Assembly: GCA_021826965.1 (NCBI GenBank)
Contig: JAKAYA010000011.1
Coordinates: forward strand, 1-49,508
DNA from: Nitrospirota bacterium
GTDB taxonomy: Bacteria; Nitrospirota; Leptospirillia; Leptospirillales; Leptospirillaceae
Reading direction: 5' to 3'
Length of the DNA: 49,508 nucleotides
Part shown: positions 18,313-25,961 of the stretch, in pieces
How the letters are laid out: each line of letters starts with the position of its first letter
How positions within the stretch are numbered: position 1 is the first letter of the stretch
The notes under the pieces: model-generated
Seen by the model: only the letters and a program-made list of their open reading frames with translations
Databases searched by the model: none
Told to the model about the DNA's origin: nothing
Made by a program: the position numbers and the translations under genes

Positions 18313-19359
18313 TTACATTGTGGCAATGTTGGTCAGATAGTTCTGGATGTTCGTCTGAAAAGAAGTCATGCCACCAAGGGATGTGGGTGTCGAGGTTTGT
18401 GTGCTTGGCGAGCAGGGAGAAACGGAGCAACCGATGACAGAGTTCAGAAATTCGTTGATCGAGTTGGTGACATTGGTTCCGCTGGAGCCGAGGGAGGCGG
18501 TGAGGGTTCCCATGACGCTGACGAGAGATGCCGTTTGGGTGAGAGAGGCAGAAGGTGTTCCGCAAGGGGATGTGGAGGGCAGTCCGTTATAGAGCAGAAG
18601 GCAATCGTTCGCCAGGTCCGTTGCGGACAAATGGAAGGATGATGCCGAAATGGTTGTCGAACAGGAGGTCGTTCCCGCTCCGGATGTCCCGCATTGTTCC
18701 CATCCTCCCTGGATATACGTGATTCCCGTCTGATACTGGATGTTCGCGAGGGCATAGACGCCGGCAGCCAAAAGGAACATGGATGCGAGATCGCCCGAAC
18801 AGTTTGTGGCCGTGCAGCCGCTGTTTATCAGGATATTGATTCCCGTCAGGAGGGTCGATAGCCCGCTTGCGGTGCAATTGTTGTTTTCGATGCAGGGAAC
18901 CGCCTGGGCGAGCGCCTGGAAGGTCTGGTTGGCCGTATAGGTCGAACTCGAAGCGGAGATCAGGTTCGATATGATCTGATTTGTGCCCGCATAACTCCCC
19001 GAAGAGGAAGTCACCAGGATCCCGGCGGCCGCATTATAGGCGGAATCGGGGGCAGAGCCGAGAGCGATGTAGGCATCGGCCAGAATCGTGGCCGATGTGG
19101 AGTCCGGACAGGTTTCGTTCGGACAATAGGCGGAAAGATCGGCAGCCGCGGCCGCGTAGTTTCCTTTGGCGAGATTGACGAGCGCGGTGGTTTCGGCTCC
19201 CTGCAGGGTACCGGTGCCGCTTCCTCCGACTCCACTATAAAGGTTTCCGCATCCCGGCAAGACGATCGATATGGCGACGAGACAGAACAGGACAAGACTC
19301 TGAGGGTTTATCCTCCTGGTGCGAAGAGGGATGGCGGATTTTCGGCTTTGAACAAACAT
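18313..19359 (-). CDS. Cysteine-rich lipoprotein, function unknown
   Basis: The 348-residue product has a lipoprotein signal with lipobox LPGC (lipidated Cys37). The mature part is rich in Ser, Thr, Asn and Ala. Its 12 cysteines fall into six local pairs: CX4C (CPNETC), CX5C (CIENNNC), CX4C (CTATNC), CX9C, CX12C and CX4C (CSVSPC). That suggests disulfides in the periplasm or outside the cell. Short helical stretches such as LAKGNYAAAAADLSAYC and ILADAYIALG recall TPR helices. AGGAGA lies 12 bases before the ATG. A strong promoter lies 265 bases upstream. Confidence 0.7.
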   Translation of the reverse strand: MFVQSRKSAIPLRTRRINPQSLVLFCLVAISIVLPGCGNLYSGVGGSGTGTLQGAETTALVNLAKGNYAAAAADLSAYCPNETCPDSTSATILADAYIALGSAPDSAYNAAAGILVTSSSGSYAGTNQIISNLISASSSTYTANQTFQALAQAVPCIENNNCTASGLSTLLTGINILINSGCTATNCSGDLASMFLLAAGVYALANIQYQTGITYIQGGWEQCGTSGAGTTSCSTTISASSFHLSATDLANDCLLLYNGLPSTSPCGTPSASLTQTASLVSVMGTLTASLGSSGTNVTNSINEFLNSVIGCSVSPCSPSTQTSTPTSLGGMTSFQTNIQNYLTNIATM

Positions 19360-19692
19360 GGGGTGTCTCTGTCTCCTGTCGTGTGACTCAATGCCGGAAG
19401 TGACAATATAATTCCCTGATCGGCTGAAGCCACCCGGATTCAGTCCGAGGGATCACCCCGGGACATGTTGCAGGAATTCGGGGGAGGGGATCCGTCTGAC
19501 GGAAGACACGGTCAATAGGGCCAAAATTGCTGGGCTGACGTCTTTTCGGTATACTTCATCCGTGACTTGAGCAGAGATGAAGTCGCCCATGGAAAGGAAT
19601 TCCTGTATCGCGACAGCGTCGGAAATATAATTCTGTTTTATTTCCATGTCAAACGATTAATTTTATTTATTTAAAAATCGGAAAGGGGTTGG
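19360..19692. other. Divergent intergenic region between the lipoprotein gene and purM
   Basis: This 333-base gap holds a near-consensus minus-strand promoter (19624-19652), leaving a leader of about 255 bases before the lipoprotein start. An AT-rich stretch (19651-19680) lies just before purM, probably with the purM promoter, though I cannot fix its hexamers. A 64-codon minus-strand frame here starts inside the -35 box and is not believed. Confidence 0.5.
19624..19652 (-). promoter_or_regulatory. Sigma-70 promoter for the lipoprotein-barrel pair
   Basis: On the minus strand TTGACA (19652-19647) is followed by exactly 17 bases and then TATATT (19629-19624). This is six of six plus five of six consensus matches at ideal spacing. 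It faces the lipoprotein gene whose start is at 19359. Confidence 0.65.
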
Positions 19693-20745
19693 ATGTCTGG
19701 ACAGGATCTGAATCGATACGCATCGGCCGGTGTGTCGATTGAGCGCGGCAATCGTTGGGTCGACGCGATCCGGCCGCTGGCGGCGGGAACCCACCGGGAG
19801 GGTGTGGTCGCCGGCATCGGCGGGTTCGGAGGCGTTTTCCGTCCAGACTGGTCAAAATTCCGCGATCCGGTTCTGGTGTCCGGTACGGACGGCGTCGGAA
19901 CGAAGCTCAAGGTTGCACAGTGGGCGGAGATTTATGAAGGTCTCGGCATCGATCTGGTCGCCATGTGCGCCAACGATATCGCGGTCATGGGGGCCGAACC
20001 ACTTTTCTTCCTCGATTATTATGCGTCCGGACATCTCGATGCCGAGGTGGGAAAGAAGGTTTTTTCAGGGATCGCCGAAGGTTGCCGGCAAGCGGGTTGC
20101 GCCTTACTGGGCGGGGAGACCGCCGAGATGCCGGGCGTCTACCGGGATACCGATTTCGACCTCGCCGGCTTTGTCGTCGGGATCGCGGACCGGGAGAAGA
20201 TCGTGGACGGTCGAAAGATCGGACTGGGGCACCGTCTTTATGGACTTCCGTCCACCGGAATCCATTCGAACGGATTCTCTCTTGTCCGGAAGGTCCTGAT
20301 CGAGGAAAAGGGGATCGCACCGCGGGATTGTCCGGACTGGTCTTCCGGGGAAGACTGGGGGCATATCCTGACCCGACCGACGAGGATTTATGTTCCGTTG
20401 GTTCTCGAGATGCTTTCCCGTGTGGACGTGAGCGCCATGGTTCACGTTACGGGTGGCGGGTTGACGGAGAACGTTCCCAGAGTCTTGCCGGAAGGCTTTT
20501 CCGTCCGGATCAACCCCCGTGCATGGGAGAAGCCTCCGGTGTTTCAGGCGATCCAGCGGGAAGGCGGGGTGACGACACGGGAGATGTTCCAGGTCTTCAA
20601 TATGGGTGTCGGACTGGTGATCGTGGTTGCGTCGGAAGCGGGAAAAGAGCTCGAGCGATTTCTGGAGGAACGGGGAGAGACGTTTTATTTTCTGGGGGAA
20701 GTCATTCCCGGGGGTCGGGAGGTGGTCTATGACCGCTCATTCTGA
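19693..20745 (+). CDS. purM: Phosphoribosylformylglycinamidine cyclo-ligase
   Basis: Fifth step of purine synthesis: ATP-dependent closure of the imidazole ring to give AIR. Family motifs are YASAGVSIERGN at the N-terminus, SGTDGVGTKLKVA, MCANDIAVMGAEPLFFLDYYA, GGETAEMPG and STGIHSNGFSLVRK. The product is 350 residues. AAAGGGG precedes the ATG. Its end overlaps purN by 17 bases. Confidence 0.97.
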   Translation: MSGQDLNRYASAGVSIERGNRWVDAIRPLAAGTHREGVVAGIGGFGGVFRPDWSKFRDPVLVSGTDGVGTKLKVAQWAEIYEGLGIDLVAMCANDIAVMGAEPLFFLDYYASGHLDAEVGKKVFSGIAEGCRQAGCALLGGETAEMPGVYRDTDFDLAGFVVGIADREKIVDGRKIGLGHRLYGLPSTGIHSNGFSLVRKVLIEEKGIAPRDCPDWSSGEDWGHILTRPTRIYVPLVLEMLSRVDVSAMVHVTGGGLTENVPRVLPEGFSVRINPRAWEKPPVFQAIQREGGVTTREMFQVFNMGVGLVIVVASEAGKELERFLEERGETFYFLGEVIPGGREVVYDRSF

Positions 20746-21352
20746 GCCGGCGGGTCTTGCTCTGTTTGCGTCGGGATCCGGGACGAACTTCGAGGTGATT
20801 GTCCGGGCGATCCGTGAAGGAAAACTCCCGCGCCTGAAGCCGTCGCTTCTCGTATGCGACAAGCCCGGGGCCCAGGTCGTGGAAAGGGCTGTCCGGATGG
20901 GAGTTCCTGTTCTTGAAGTGCGACCGGGCGCTTTTCCGTCGAAAGAGGCCTACGAGAAAAAAATCCTGGAAGCCTTGCAGGAGAAAAAAGTCGAGACGAT
21001 CGCGCTGGCAGGTTACATGCGTCTGGTCGGAGCCACGCTGATCGAAGCCTATCCGAACCGGATCCTGAACATCCATCCTTCTCTTTTGCCGGCTTTCCCG
21101 GGACTGCACGCACAGAGGCAGGCCGTCGAATACGGGGTACGGGTATCGGGCGTGACGGTTCATTATGTCGATCTCGAGATGGACCATGGACCGATCATTG
21201 CACAGAAAGCTGTGTTGGTGTCGGATACGGACACGGAGGAAAGCTTGACGTTAAAGATCCGTGAAGCCGAACATACGACGTATGTCGAAGCCTTGCGGCT
21301 CCATTCGGAAGGGCGCCTGCTGATCAAGGGAAGAACTGTTCTGGTCCGGTGA
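20729..21352 (+). CDS. purN: Phosphoribosylglycinamide formyltransferase
   Basis: Third step of purine synthesis, using 10-formyl-THF (the product of fhs, encoded at the start of the window). FASGSGTNFE binds the phosphate. The catalytic Asn and His lie in NIHPSLLPAFPG and the Asp in DLEMDHGPIIAQ. The product is 207 residues. The ATG at 20729 lies inside purM, with GGGAGGTGG before it. The purM-purN order is common. Confidence 0.96.
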   Translation: MTAHSEPAGLALFASGSGTNFEVIVRAIREGKLPRLKPSLLVCDKPGAQVVERAVRMGVPVLEVRPGAFPSKEAYEKKILEALQEKKVETIALAGYMRLVGATLIEAYPNRILNIHPSLLPAFPGLHAQRQAVEYGVRVSGVTVHYVDLEMDHGPIIAQKAVLVSDTDTEESLTLKIREAEHTTYVEALRLHSEGRLLIKGRTVLVR

Positions 21353-21368
21353 TTTTGCCGGGGGTCAC

Positions 21369-21398
21369 TTGCCCGGAAGTTCCCGGTTCTGTTATGGT
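21369..21398 (+). promoter_or_regulatory. Possible promoter of tRNA-Ala
   Basis: TTGCCC (21369-21374), an 18-base spacer and TATGGT (21393-21398) place the transcription start a few bases before the mature tRNA. The match is four of six for each box. Confidence 0.3.
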
Positions 21399-21411
21399 AT
21401 TCCAGCTTTGC

Positions 21412-21487
21412 GGGGGGTTAGCTCAGTTGGGAGAGCGTCAGGATCGCACCCTGAAGGTCAGGGGTTCAAATCCCCTACCCTCCACCA
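21412..21487 (+). tRNA. tRNA-Ala, anticodon CGC
   Basis: The 76 bases fold as a full cloverleaf: acceptor GGGGGGT with ACCCTCC, D stem GCTC/GAGC, anticodon stem TCAGG/CCTGA with loop ATCGCAC, T stem AGGGG/CCCCT with loop TTCAAAT, then an encoded CCA. The anticodon CGC reads the Ala codon GCG, and the acceptor has the G3:U70 pair that specifies alanine. Its 3' end lies 12 bases from the degenerate integrase gene, so it is the likely insertion site of the element that follows. Confidence 0.93.
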
Positions 21488-21499
21488 ATGTTTTTATTT

Positions 21500-22642
21500 C
21501 TATCCTGATTTCTTCTTGTGACCATCCTGTGACCAAACGGACCTGATTCGTTCACCGGAACCCGGCACTGTATCGGGCAACCATCTCCCGTAAACCTTCC
21601 GAATCATCCCCCAGTCCTTATGGCCCATCTGATGGGCGACAAACATCGGATTCTCTCCGGCCGACAGGAGCATCGAGGCATAGGTATGCCGGGTCTGGTA
21701 GGGATTCCTGAACTTCACCCCCGCCTTCCTCAAGATCACTTCCCACAGCTTTCCGATCTGCTTCGGATGCTTCCATTGTTCGTTTGAATACGGATGCCGG
21801 AAGATGATGGAGTTCTCGAGGGCCGTGTGCTCCTTCTGGCGATCAAGGGCCTCGAGGGCTCCGGGTAACAGGGCGATTTCTCTTCGTCCGGAAACCGTCT
21901 TCGTGTCTTTTACTTGACCGGACACGAAGGCCCTCCGGACGAAGACCGTCTTCTTGTTCCAGTCGATGTCTCACCACTCGAGGGCGATGAGTTCGCTGGT
22001 CCGAAGGCCTGTCCATACAGCGAACTGGATCAGATTTCTCATCTGTCCCTGGGCGATGTCCAGGATCTTCCCGATCTCTTCCAGAGTGAAGGGATCCGCT
22101 TTTCGGGTTTCGATTTTCAGATTCTTGACGCGCTCCATCGGGTTCTTGTCGATGATTCCATCGTGCAAGACAGCTGCAAAGATTGCCCGTAGCGGGCTCA
22201 GGGCATTGATGATCCGCTTGTTGGAGATCCCGAGAGTTGCAATCAGCTTCGGATGTCGGAAGTGGTGATTGAATGAAGAAGCTTGTCTCCAAAAGTCGGG
22301 ATGAGATGTGTTCGAACCGCCGATTCATAGCCGATCCAGGTAGAGCGGGCGGTGGTTTTTTCGATTCCCTTCAACCACGCAAACAAAGCTTGCGAGATAA
22401 GAATCTTGTGACCCTTCTCTCCGGCGGCCCGGGGAAAGTCTGGAAAGTAGTCGGAATATCGGAAGGTCCCAGTAACAATGGCGTTCAGAATTGTAGCTCG
22501 AAGCCGGGAGGCATAGAGCAGGTTCGCCTTGGTGGGTTCGAGCTTTAACGTTTTGCGGCAACGTTGGCCATTCCATCTGAAGTCGATCTGGACGGAATTC
22601 CCCCGACTCCGTCTTGGCCAGATCCTGACCGTCCGGAAGCAA
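21500..22642 (-). pseudogene. Tyrosine recombinase (integrase), disrupted
   Basis: Read on the minus strand, the pieces join into one integrase: an arm-binding segment (QIDFRWNGQRCRKTLKLEP), a SAM-like domain (STWIGYESAVRTHLIPTFG) and the catalytic domain with WTGLRTSELIALEW, QTRHTYASMLLSAGENP, QMGHKDWGM and the nucleophile Tyr in VYGRW. Lesions are a one-base deletion near 22250 (SDIR then KLIATLG in another frame), an in-frame TGA at 21971-21973 between ALEW and DIDWNKK, and probably an extra G in a G5 run near 22600 by the N-terminus. The gene points at the tRNA, as expected for an element integrated there. It cannot make an active enzyme as read. Confidence 0.88.
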
Positions 22643-22761
22643 GGCTCTTCCGGGATCCTTCGGAATCTCTTCTCGAGGGGAAAATCGAATTTTTCCGATC
22701 AGAGAGATTTGGGGAACTGTTTCCGAACCGTGGACAAAAATCGGAAAAGTTTGACGAAGGC

Positions 22762-22790
22762 TTGAAGATACTTTCGCGATACGATAGTAT
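22762..22790 (+). promoter_or_regulatory. Possible promoter of higBA, nearly leaderless
   Basis: TTGAAG (22762-22767), 17 bases and TAGTAT (22785-22790) each match four of six bases. The predicted start of transcription is within one or two bases of the higB ATG at 22798. No Shine-Dalgarno sequence stands before that ATG. Confidence 0.35.
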
Positions 22791-22797
22791 TGGATTC

Positions 22798-23079
22798 ATG
22801 ATTACGTCGTTTCAGGATGACGAGACGCGCAAGGTCTGGGAAGGGAAGGTGTCGAGCAAGTTGCCTCCCCCAATCCAGGCTGTCGCCCGGCGCAAGCTCA
22901 GAATGCTGAACAACGCCCGATGCCTCGAGGACCTGCGCGTTTCGGCCGGAAACCGCCTGGAGCGTCTGAAAGGATTGCGACAGGGACAGTGGAGCATCCG
23001 GATCAACGATCAATGGCGCGTGTGTTTCGTCTGGAGAGACGGTCACGCGAACCGCACCGAAATCTGCGATTATCATTAG
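22798..23079 (+). CDS. higB: HigB-type toxin (RelE superfamily)
   Basis: A 93-residue mRNA interferase-type toxin of the RelE/HigB fold. The C-terminal QWSIRINDQWRVCFVW followed by TEICDYH is characteristic of HigB. The N-terminal DDETRKVWEGK and PPPIQAVARRKLRML also fit. The antitoxin gene follows after 12 bases in the usual higB-higA order. The open frame extends upstream across the integrase N-terminus, but the domain begins at this ATG. Confidence 0.9.
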   Translation: MITSFQDDETRKVWEGKVSSKLPPPIQAVARRKLRMLNNARCLEDLRVSAGNRLERLKGLRQGQWSIRINDQWRVCFVWRDGHANRTEICDYH

Positions 23080-23091
23080 AGGACCCCTTTC

Positions 23092-23391
23092 ATGGACAGA
23101 CTTCCCAACATCCATCCCGGAGAAGTGCTTCTCGAAGAGTTTCTGGTTCCACTCGGGCTGACCCGGTACCGGCTCGCACGGGAAATCGGGATCGGCGAGG
23201 CGCGAATTTCCGCCATTTGCGCGGGAAAGCGCGCGATCACCGCCGACACGGCCTTGCGTCTTGCCGCTTTTTTCGGGACGACTCCAGGGTTCTGGCTCGG
23301 GCTGCAAGCCGATTACGATACCGAGGAGGCGGCGAGAACGCTCAAGGATGCTCTCTCCCGCATCCATCGTTTCGAGCCCCGATCGGCCTGA
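23092..23391 (+). CDS. higA: HigA-type antitoxin
   Basis: A 99-residue XRE-family helix-turn-helix protein that binds HigB and represses the operon. The family start HPGEVLLEEFLVPLGLTRYRLAREIGI leads into the recognition part ISAICAGKRAITADTALRLAAFFGTTPGFWL, cut short here only in description. AGAGGA precedes the ATG. It is intact, as is higB, so this pair is likely functional. Confidence 0.93.
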   Translation: MDRLPNIHPGEVLLEEFLVPLGLTRYRLAREIGIGEARISAICAGKRAITADTALRLAAFFGTTPGFWLGLQADYDTEEAARTLKDALSRIHRFEPRSA

Positions 23392-23498
23392 ACGCTTCTC
23401 TCTTCCGAGCTTCTTCCGTCTCCCCTATCAAGAGGAAAAAAGTTTGTCCGATTATCAGGATTTAATCTGTCCACTTTTCTCCGAAAGAAATTGTCCCG

Positions 23499-23524
23499 GA
23501 CCGGGGATCCCGGGATCCCCGGTC
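23499..23524. repeat. 26-base perfect palindrome
   Basis: Thirteen bases (GACCGGGGATCCC) are followed directly by their exact reverse complement, ending CCCCGGTC at 23524. It lies between higA and the coupling-protein remnant. There is no T run, so a classic terminator is unlikely. An extruded cruciform, a transfer-related site or a recombination scar are possible. Confidence 0.7.
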
Positions 23525-23572
23525 GCCCGACAAGGATCGTCCGGGCGGTCCAGTCGATAGGCGTTCCGGGCG

Positions 23573-24178
23573 ATGCGGTCCTGGCAGCATCTTTCTACGG
23601 AAGGGGACTTTTCCCTCCGGGATGGGACCGGGACCTTGTTTCTCATCACCCGGGAGTCCGAATAGGACACGCTCAAGACGCTCATCGGGGCCTGGCTGTC
23701 GCTCGTGCTCCGGGAAACCCTCTCCATTCCTGCCGACCCCGAGCGGCGGATGTGGGTCGTCGCCGACGAACTGGACAGTCTGGGGCGGGTCGACGCCGCA
23801 CTGGCGATGATCGCCACCGTCCAGTCGGTGACTCAGCTCGAACGGACCTACGGTCACGACACGGTCCGGGTGCTCCTGTCTGTGTTCGCGAGCAAGCTCG
23901 TTATGCGGACGGGTGCGGGCTACGACGCGGAATACTGGAGGACTGGCCACGGCCAGAGCGCGGGGGCCTCCGGAGGCTCGGCCGGCACGCATAATGTGCC
24001 TCACAACGTGCGACTGGTGCTCCCCTCGGAACTGATGGATCTTCCGAAATCCTACCGGGTACATGCGGCTTGCCGACCGGGAATCACGAGATTTCAGGTC
24101 CCGTTCTGGACAATGGGGGATCGGTTCCTGGCGTTCGTTCCGTTCGATCGTCGGGAAATGGGTGGCGTTGGGACGGAG
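23573..24178 (+). pseudogene. Type IV coupling protein (TraD/VirD4-like), C-terminal remnant
   Basis: The frame reads EGDFSLRDGTGTLFLITRESE, then TAG at 23663-23665, then TLKTLIGAWLSLVLRETL, RMWVVADELDSLGRVDA (Walker B region) and LERTYGHDTVRVLLSVFASKLVMRTG. It ends with LPSELMDLPKSY and FVPFDRRE, as in conjugative coupling ATPases. The first half, with Walker A, is missing. About 13 residues seem lost after GRVDA, where the family has a GRKxGL-type segment. The frame then runs on past the domain without a stop until 24889. It is clearly non-functional. Confidence 0.72.
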
Positions 24179-24205
24179 GGACGGGGATCGGACCCGGGAA
24201 AGAGG

Positions 24206-24487
24206 TCAGGCGTGAACGGTCAGTTTGACGCCCAGGGCATGCAGGACCTTCATGATCGTTTCGAACCGCGGCTTGGACCCGGGCGTCAGGGCCTTGTAAA
24301 GGCTTTCCCGCCCCAGTCCGGATTCCTTGGCGATCTGGGCCATTCCCCGGGCCCTGGCCACGTCCGAAAGAGCGGAAAGGAGAAGGTCGGGATCGTTCTC
24401 TTCCAGAATGACGGTCAGATATTCCGCAATGGTTTCCTCGCTGTCGAGATAGACCGCGGGATCGAACTCCGTGATTTTTTCTTTCAT
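24206..24487 (-). CDS. Antitoxin of HI1420 type (addiction module antidote)
   Basis: A 93-residue DNA-binding antitoxin family. The N-terminus has TEFDPAVYLDSEETIAEYL. The helix-turn-helix follows as DVARARGMAQIAKESGLGRESLYKAL, then GSKPRFETIMKVLHALGVKL. It is intact, but the toxin gene immediately upstream (three bases apart) is frameshifted, so it is now probably an orphan antitoxin. Confidence 0.85.
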   Translation of the reverse strand: MKEKITEFDPAVYLDSEETIAEYLTVILEENDPDLLLSALSDVARARGMAQIAKESGLGRESLYKALTPGSKPRFETIMKVLHALGVKLTVHA

Positions 24488-24490
24488 GGC

Positions 24491-24786
24491 TTACTCCAGA
24501 GTTTCCGCCAGTTCCCTGGCCCGGACGATGTCCCGGTCTTGCGTCGACTTGTCGCCGCCGCAAAGAAGAAGGATCACCGTATTTTCCCGGCGGACAAAAT
24601 ACAGGCGGTAGCCGGGCCCCGCATTGCTCCGGATCTCCGAAACGCTTTCGCCGATCGGCTTCACGTCGCCAAGATTTCCCATTGCGATCCGGTCCAGTCA
24701 AGACACAGGATCCGGATCCGTCTGATCAGACCCTTCAAAGAAGAAAACCAGCGGGAAAAGGTCTCGGTCTGCCGGAGGATCAGCAT
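24491..24786 (-). pseudogene. RelE/HI1419-type toxin, frameshifted
   Basis: From the ATG at 24786 the minus strand reads MLILRQTETFSRWFSSLKG, the usual start of this toxin family. The frame is lost near 24695-24705. The rest, LDRIAMGNLGDVKPIGESVSE and YRLYFVRRENTVILLLCGGDKSTQDRDI, continues in another frame after a TGA. The span of 296 bases is one short of 99 codons. A 63-codon frame from the internal ATG at 24682 stays open but lacks the N-terminal third. The toxin is most likely dead. Confidence 0.75.
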
Positions 24787-24833
24787 GGAACAATCGTATC
24801 CGATCGAATACAAACGGTCAAACAGGAGGACCG

Positions 24834-24878
24834 ATGAAGCCGATCATCCGGGAGTTTTCAACACGAGAGTCTTCGTGA
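24834..24878 (+). CDS. Tiny ORF with ideal ribosome binding site before the relaxase remnant
   Basis: A 14-codon frame (MKPIIREFSTRESS) has AGGAGG five bases before its ATG and stops 11 bases before the relaxase GTG. It may be a leader ORF or the remains of a longer gene. Only the binding site supports it. Confidence 0.25.
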   Translation: MKPIIREFSTRESS

Positions 24879-24889
24879 AAGGGAGATAA

Positions 24890-25216
24890 GTGGCGCTCGG
24901 ACGGAACATCAGCCCCGGTCAGGGAGAAACTTGCTATCGCAAGGACGACTACGACCTCGAACGGGAGGGAGGCGAGGAGCGCAATCTCGAATGGGGCGGG
25001 ACCCTGGCCAAGGAACTGGGGCTTTCCGGGAAGGCCGATCCCGAAACGTGGAAAGAGGCGTTGAACGGCCGGTTTCCGGGCGGGATCGCGGTCGACGGAG
25101 GAACGTTCCTGGACGAGAAAGGCCAGCCTCAGCGGAGGGCCGGAACGGACTTCGAGTTTTCGGCCCCCAAGAGCGTGTCAATCGGAAACGTAAAATACCC
25201 CACAAGTAGGAAATGA
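24890..25216 (+). pseudogene. MobF/TrwC-type relaxase, N-terminal fragment
   Basis: The GTG start follows AAGGGAG. The fragment begins LGRNISPGQGETCYRKDDYD and ends with TDFEFSAPKSVSI, the N-terminal part of TrwC/TraI relaxases. A full relaxase domain runs on for about 200 residues with the HHH metal motif, and a helicase domain usually follows. Here homology stops at about 25178 and ten foreign residues lead to a stop. The nicking domain is therefore incomplete. Confidence 0.75.
25177..25216. mobile_element. Possible insertion-sequence end at the relaxase breakpoint
   Basis: At the point where relaxase homology ends, the sequence becomes TGTCAATCGGAAACGTAAAA followed by TACCCCAC. That resembles the TGT-starting termini of IS21-type elements. 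No transposase frame follows, so at most a scar or a solo end remains. This is recollection of a pattern, not a search result. Confidence 0.25.
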
Positions 25217-25433
25217 AAAAGGGACCCCTGGGGAGGAAAAAAGGCATGAAAGTTTTGGAGACAAATTCCGGAGAACCGAATAATCTTCTTCCCGATGCAA
25301 CGCATGGGAAGGCACGCAATGCATCAATTCATTGCGTCGGGACGATCTGGAGGCCCGTTTCCCCGGGTTGCTTGATGTGGTCTTGCGGACAACGGATCCG
25401 ATATGAATCAGCGCTTCAGGGTGGTGACCTCCT

Positions 25434-25697
25434 TTATCGGTGTTGTTCGATCCACATCTTCAGGACAGCATCCATGCGGGTCTGCCATCCTTCGCCAGTT
25501 GCCCGGAAATAATCCACCACTTCCTGGCTGTAACGAACAGAAAGCAGCACCTTCTTTTTGCCCGAAGGTGGCCGCCCCCGGCGAACGGTCCGGGGACCTT
25601 CCATCAGATCTGCGCCTTCGAACCATTTGTCCGTCAGTTCCGGAGCGTCGTCCGGATCAGTCCATGTGGTTTTGGAAACGTTTTTTTTCTCTGTCAT
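25434..25697 (-). CDS. brnA: BrnA-type antitoxin
   Basis: An 87-residue ribbon-helix-helix antitoxin. The N-terminus contains the conserved TDPDDAPELTDKWFEGADL. The DNA-binding part is GRPPSGKKKVLLSVRYSQEVVDYF, with a final GEGWQTRMDAVLKMWI. It overlaps brnT by 41 bases, as usual for brnTA. BrnA with BrnT normally represses the operon. Confidence 0.93.
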   Translation of the reverse strand: MTEKKNVSKTTWTDPDDAPELTDKWFEGADLMEGPRTVRRGRPPSGKKKVLLSVRYSQEVVDYFRATGEGWQTRMDAVLKMWIEQHR

Positions 25698-25926
25698 TGG
25701 CTTTTCTCATTGAAACAATGTGAGCTGCTTCGCCCCTTGGGATCCATACGAGAACCACCATGCGACCATGCAATCGCCCGAGGGTGAAGCGGCTCTCTCC
25801 GTGATCGAATCGGTCGTCTTCCCGGGTGAAATGTCGCCCTGCGAAAATCAAAGGAGCTTCTTCGAAATCCAGACCCCGATGGTTTATCGTGGCTAAGCGC
25901 TTGGCGGAATCGTAAGCGATGTTCAC
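25657..25926 (-). CDS. brnT: BrnT-type toxin
   Basis: An 89-residue RelE-like ribonuclease toxin. It starts VNIAYDSAKRLATINHRGLDFEEAPLIFAG and keeps the family blocks RHFTREDDRF, GESRFTLGRLHGRMVVLVW and SMRKANDREKKRF. The GTG at 25926 is chosen because BrnT proteins begin with this strand. An open frame continues 22 codons upstream but lacks family similarity. The pair looks intact. Confidence 0.92.
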   Translation of the reverse strand: MNIAYDSAKRLATINHRGLDFEEAPLIFAGRHFTREDDRFDHGESRFTLGRLHGRMVVLVWIPRGEAAHIVSMRKANDREKKRFQNHMD

Positions 25927-25932
25927 TTTTTT

Positions 25933-25961
25933 AGCGTAGCTACATAAATAGAGAATGTCAA
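25933..25961 (-). promoter_or_regulatory. Promoter and possible operator of brnTA
   Basis: TTGACA (25961-25956), 17 bases, then TACGCT (25938-25933). Transcription would begin at about the GTG of brnT, giving a leaderless message. The palindrome GTAGCTAC (25936-25943) overlaps the -10 box and could be the BrnA operator. Confidence 0.4.

Noticed and set aside
19453-19647. 64-codon minus-strand frame before the lipoprotein gene
   Set aside because: Its ATG lies between the -35 and -10 boxes of a near-consensus promoter on the same strand, and there is no Shine-Dalgarno sequence.
25213-25512. 99-codon plus-strand frame after the relaxase fragment
   Set aside because: Its second half is antisense to brnA and the first half is junction sequence. 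No domain is visible.
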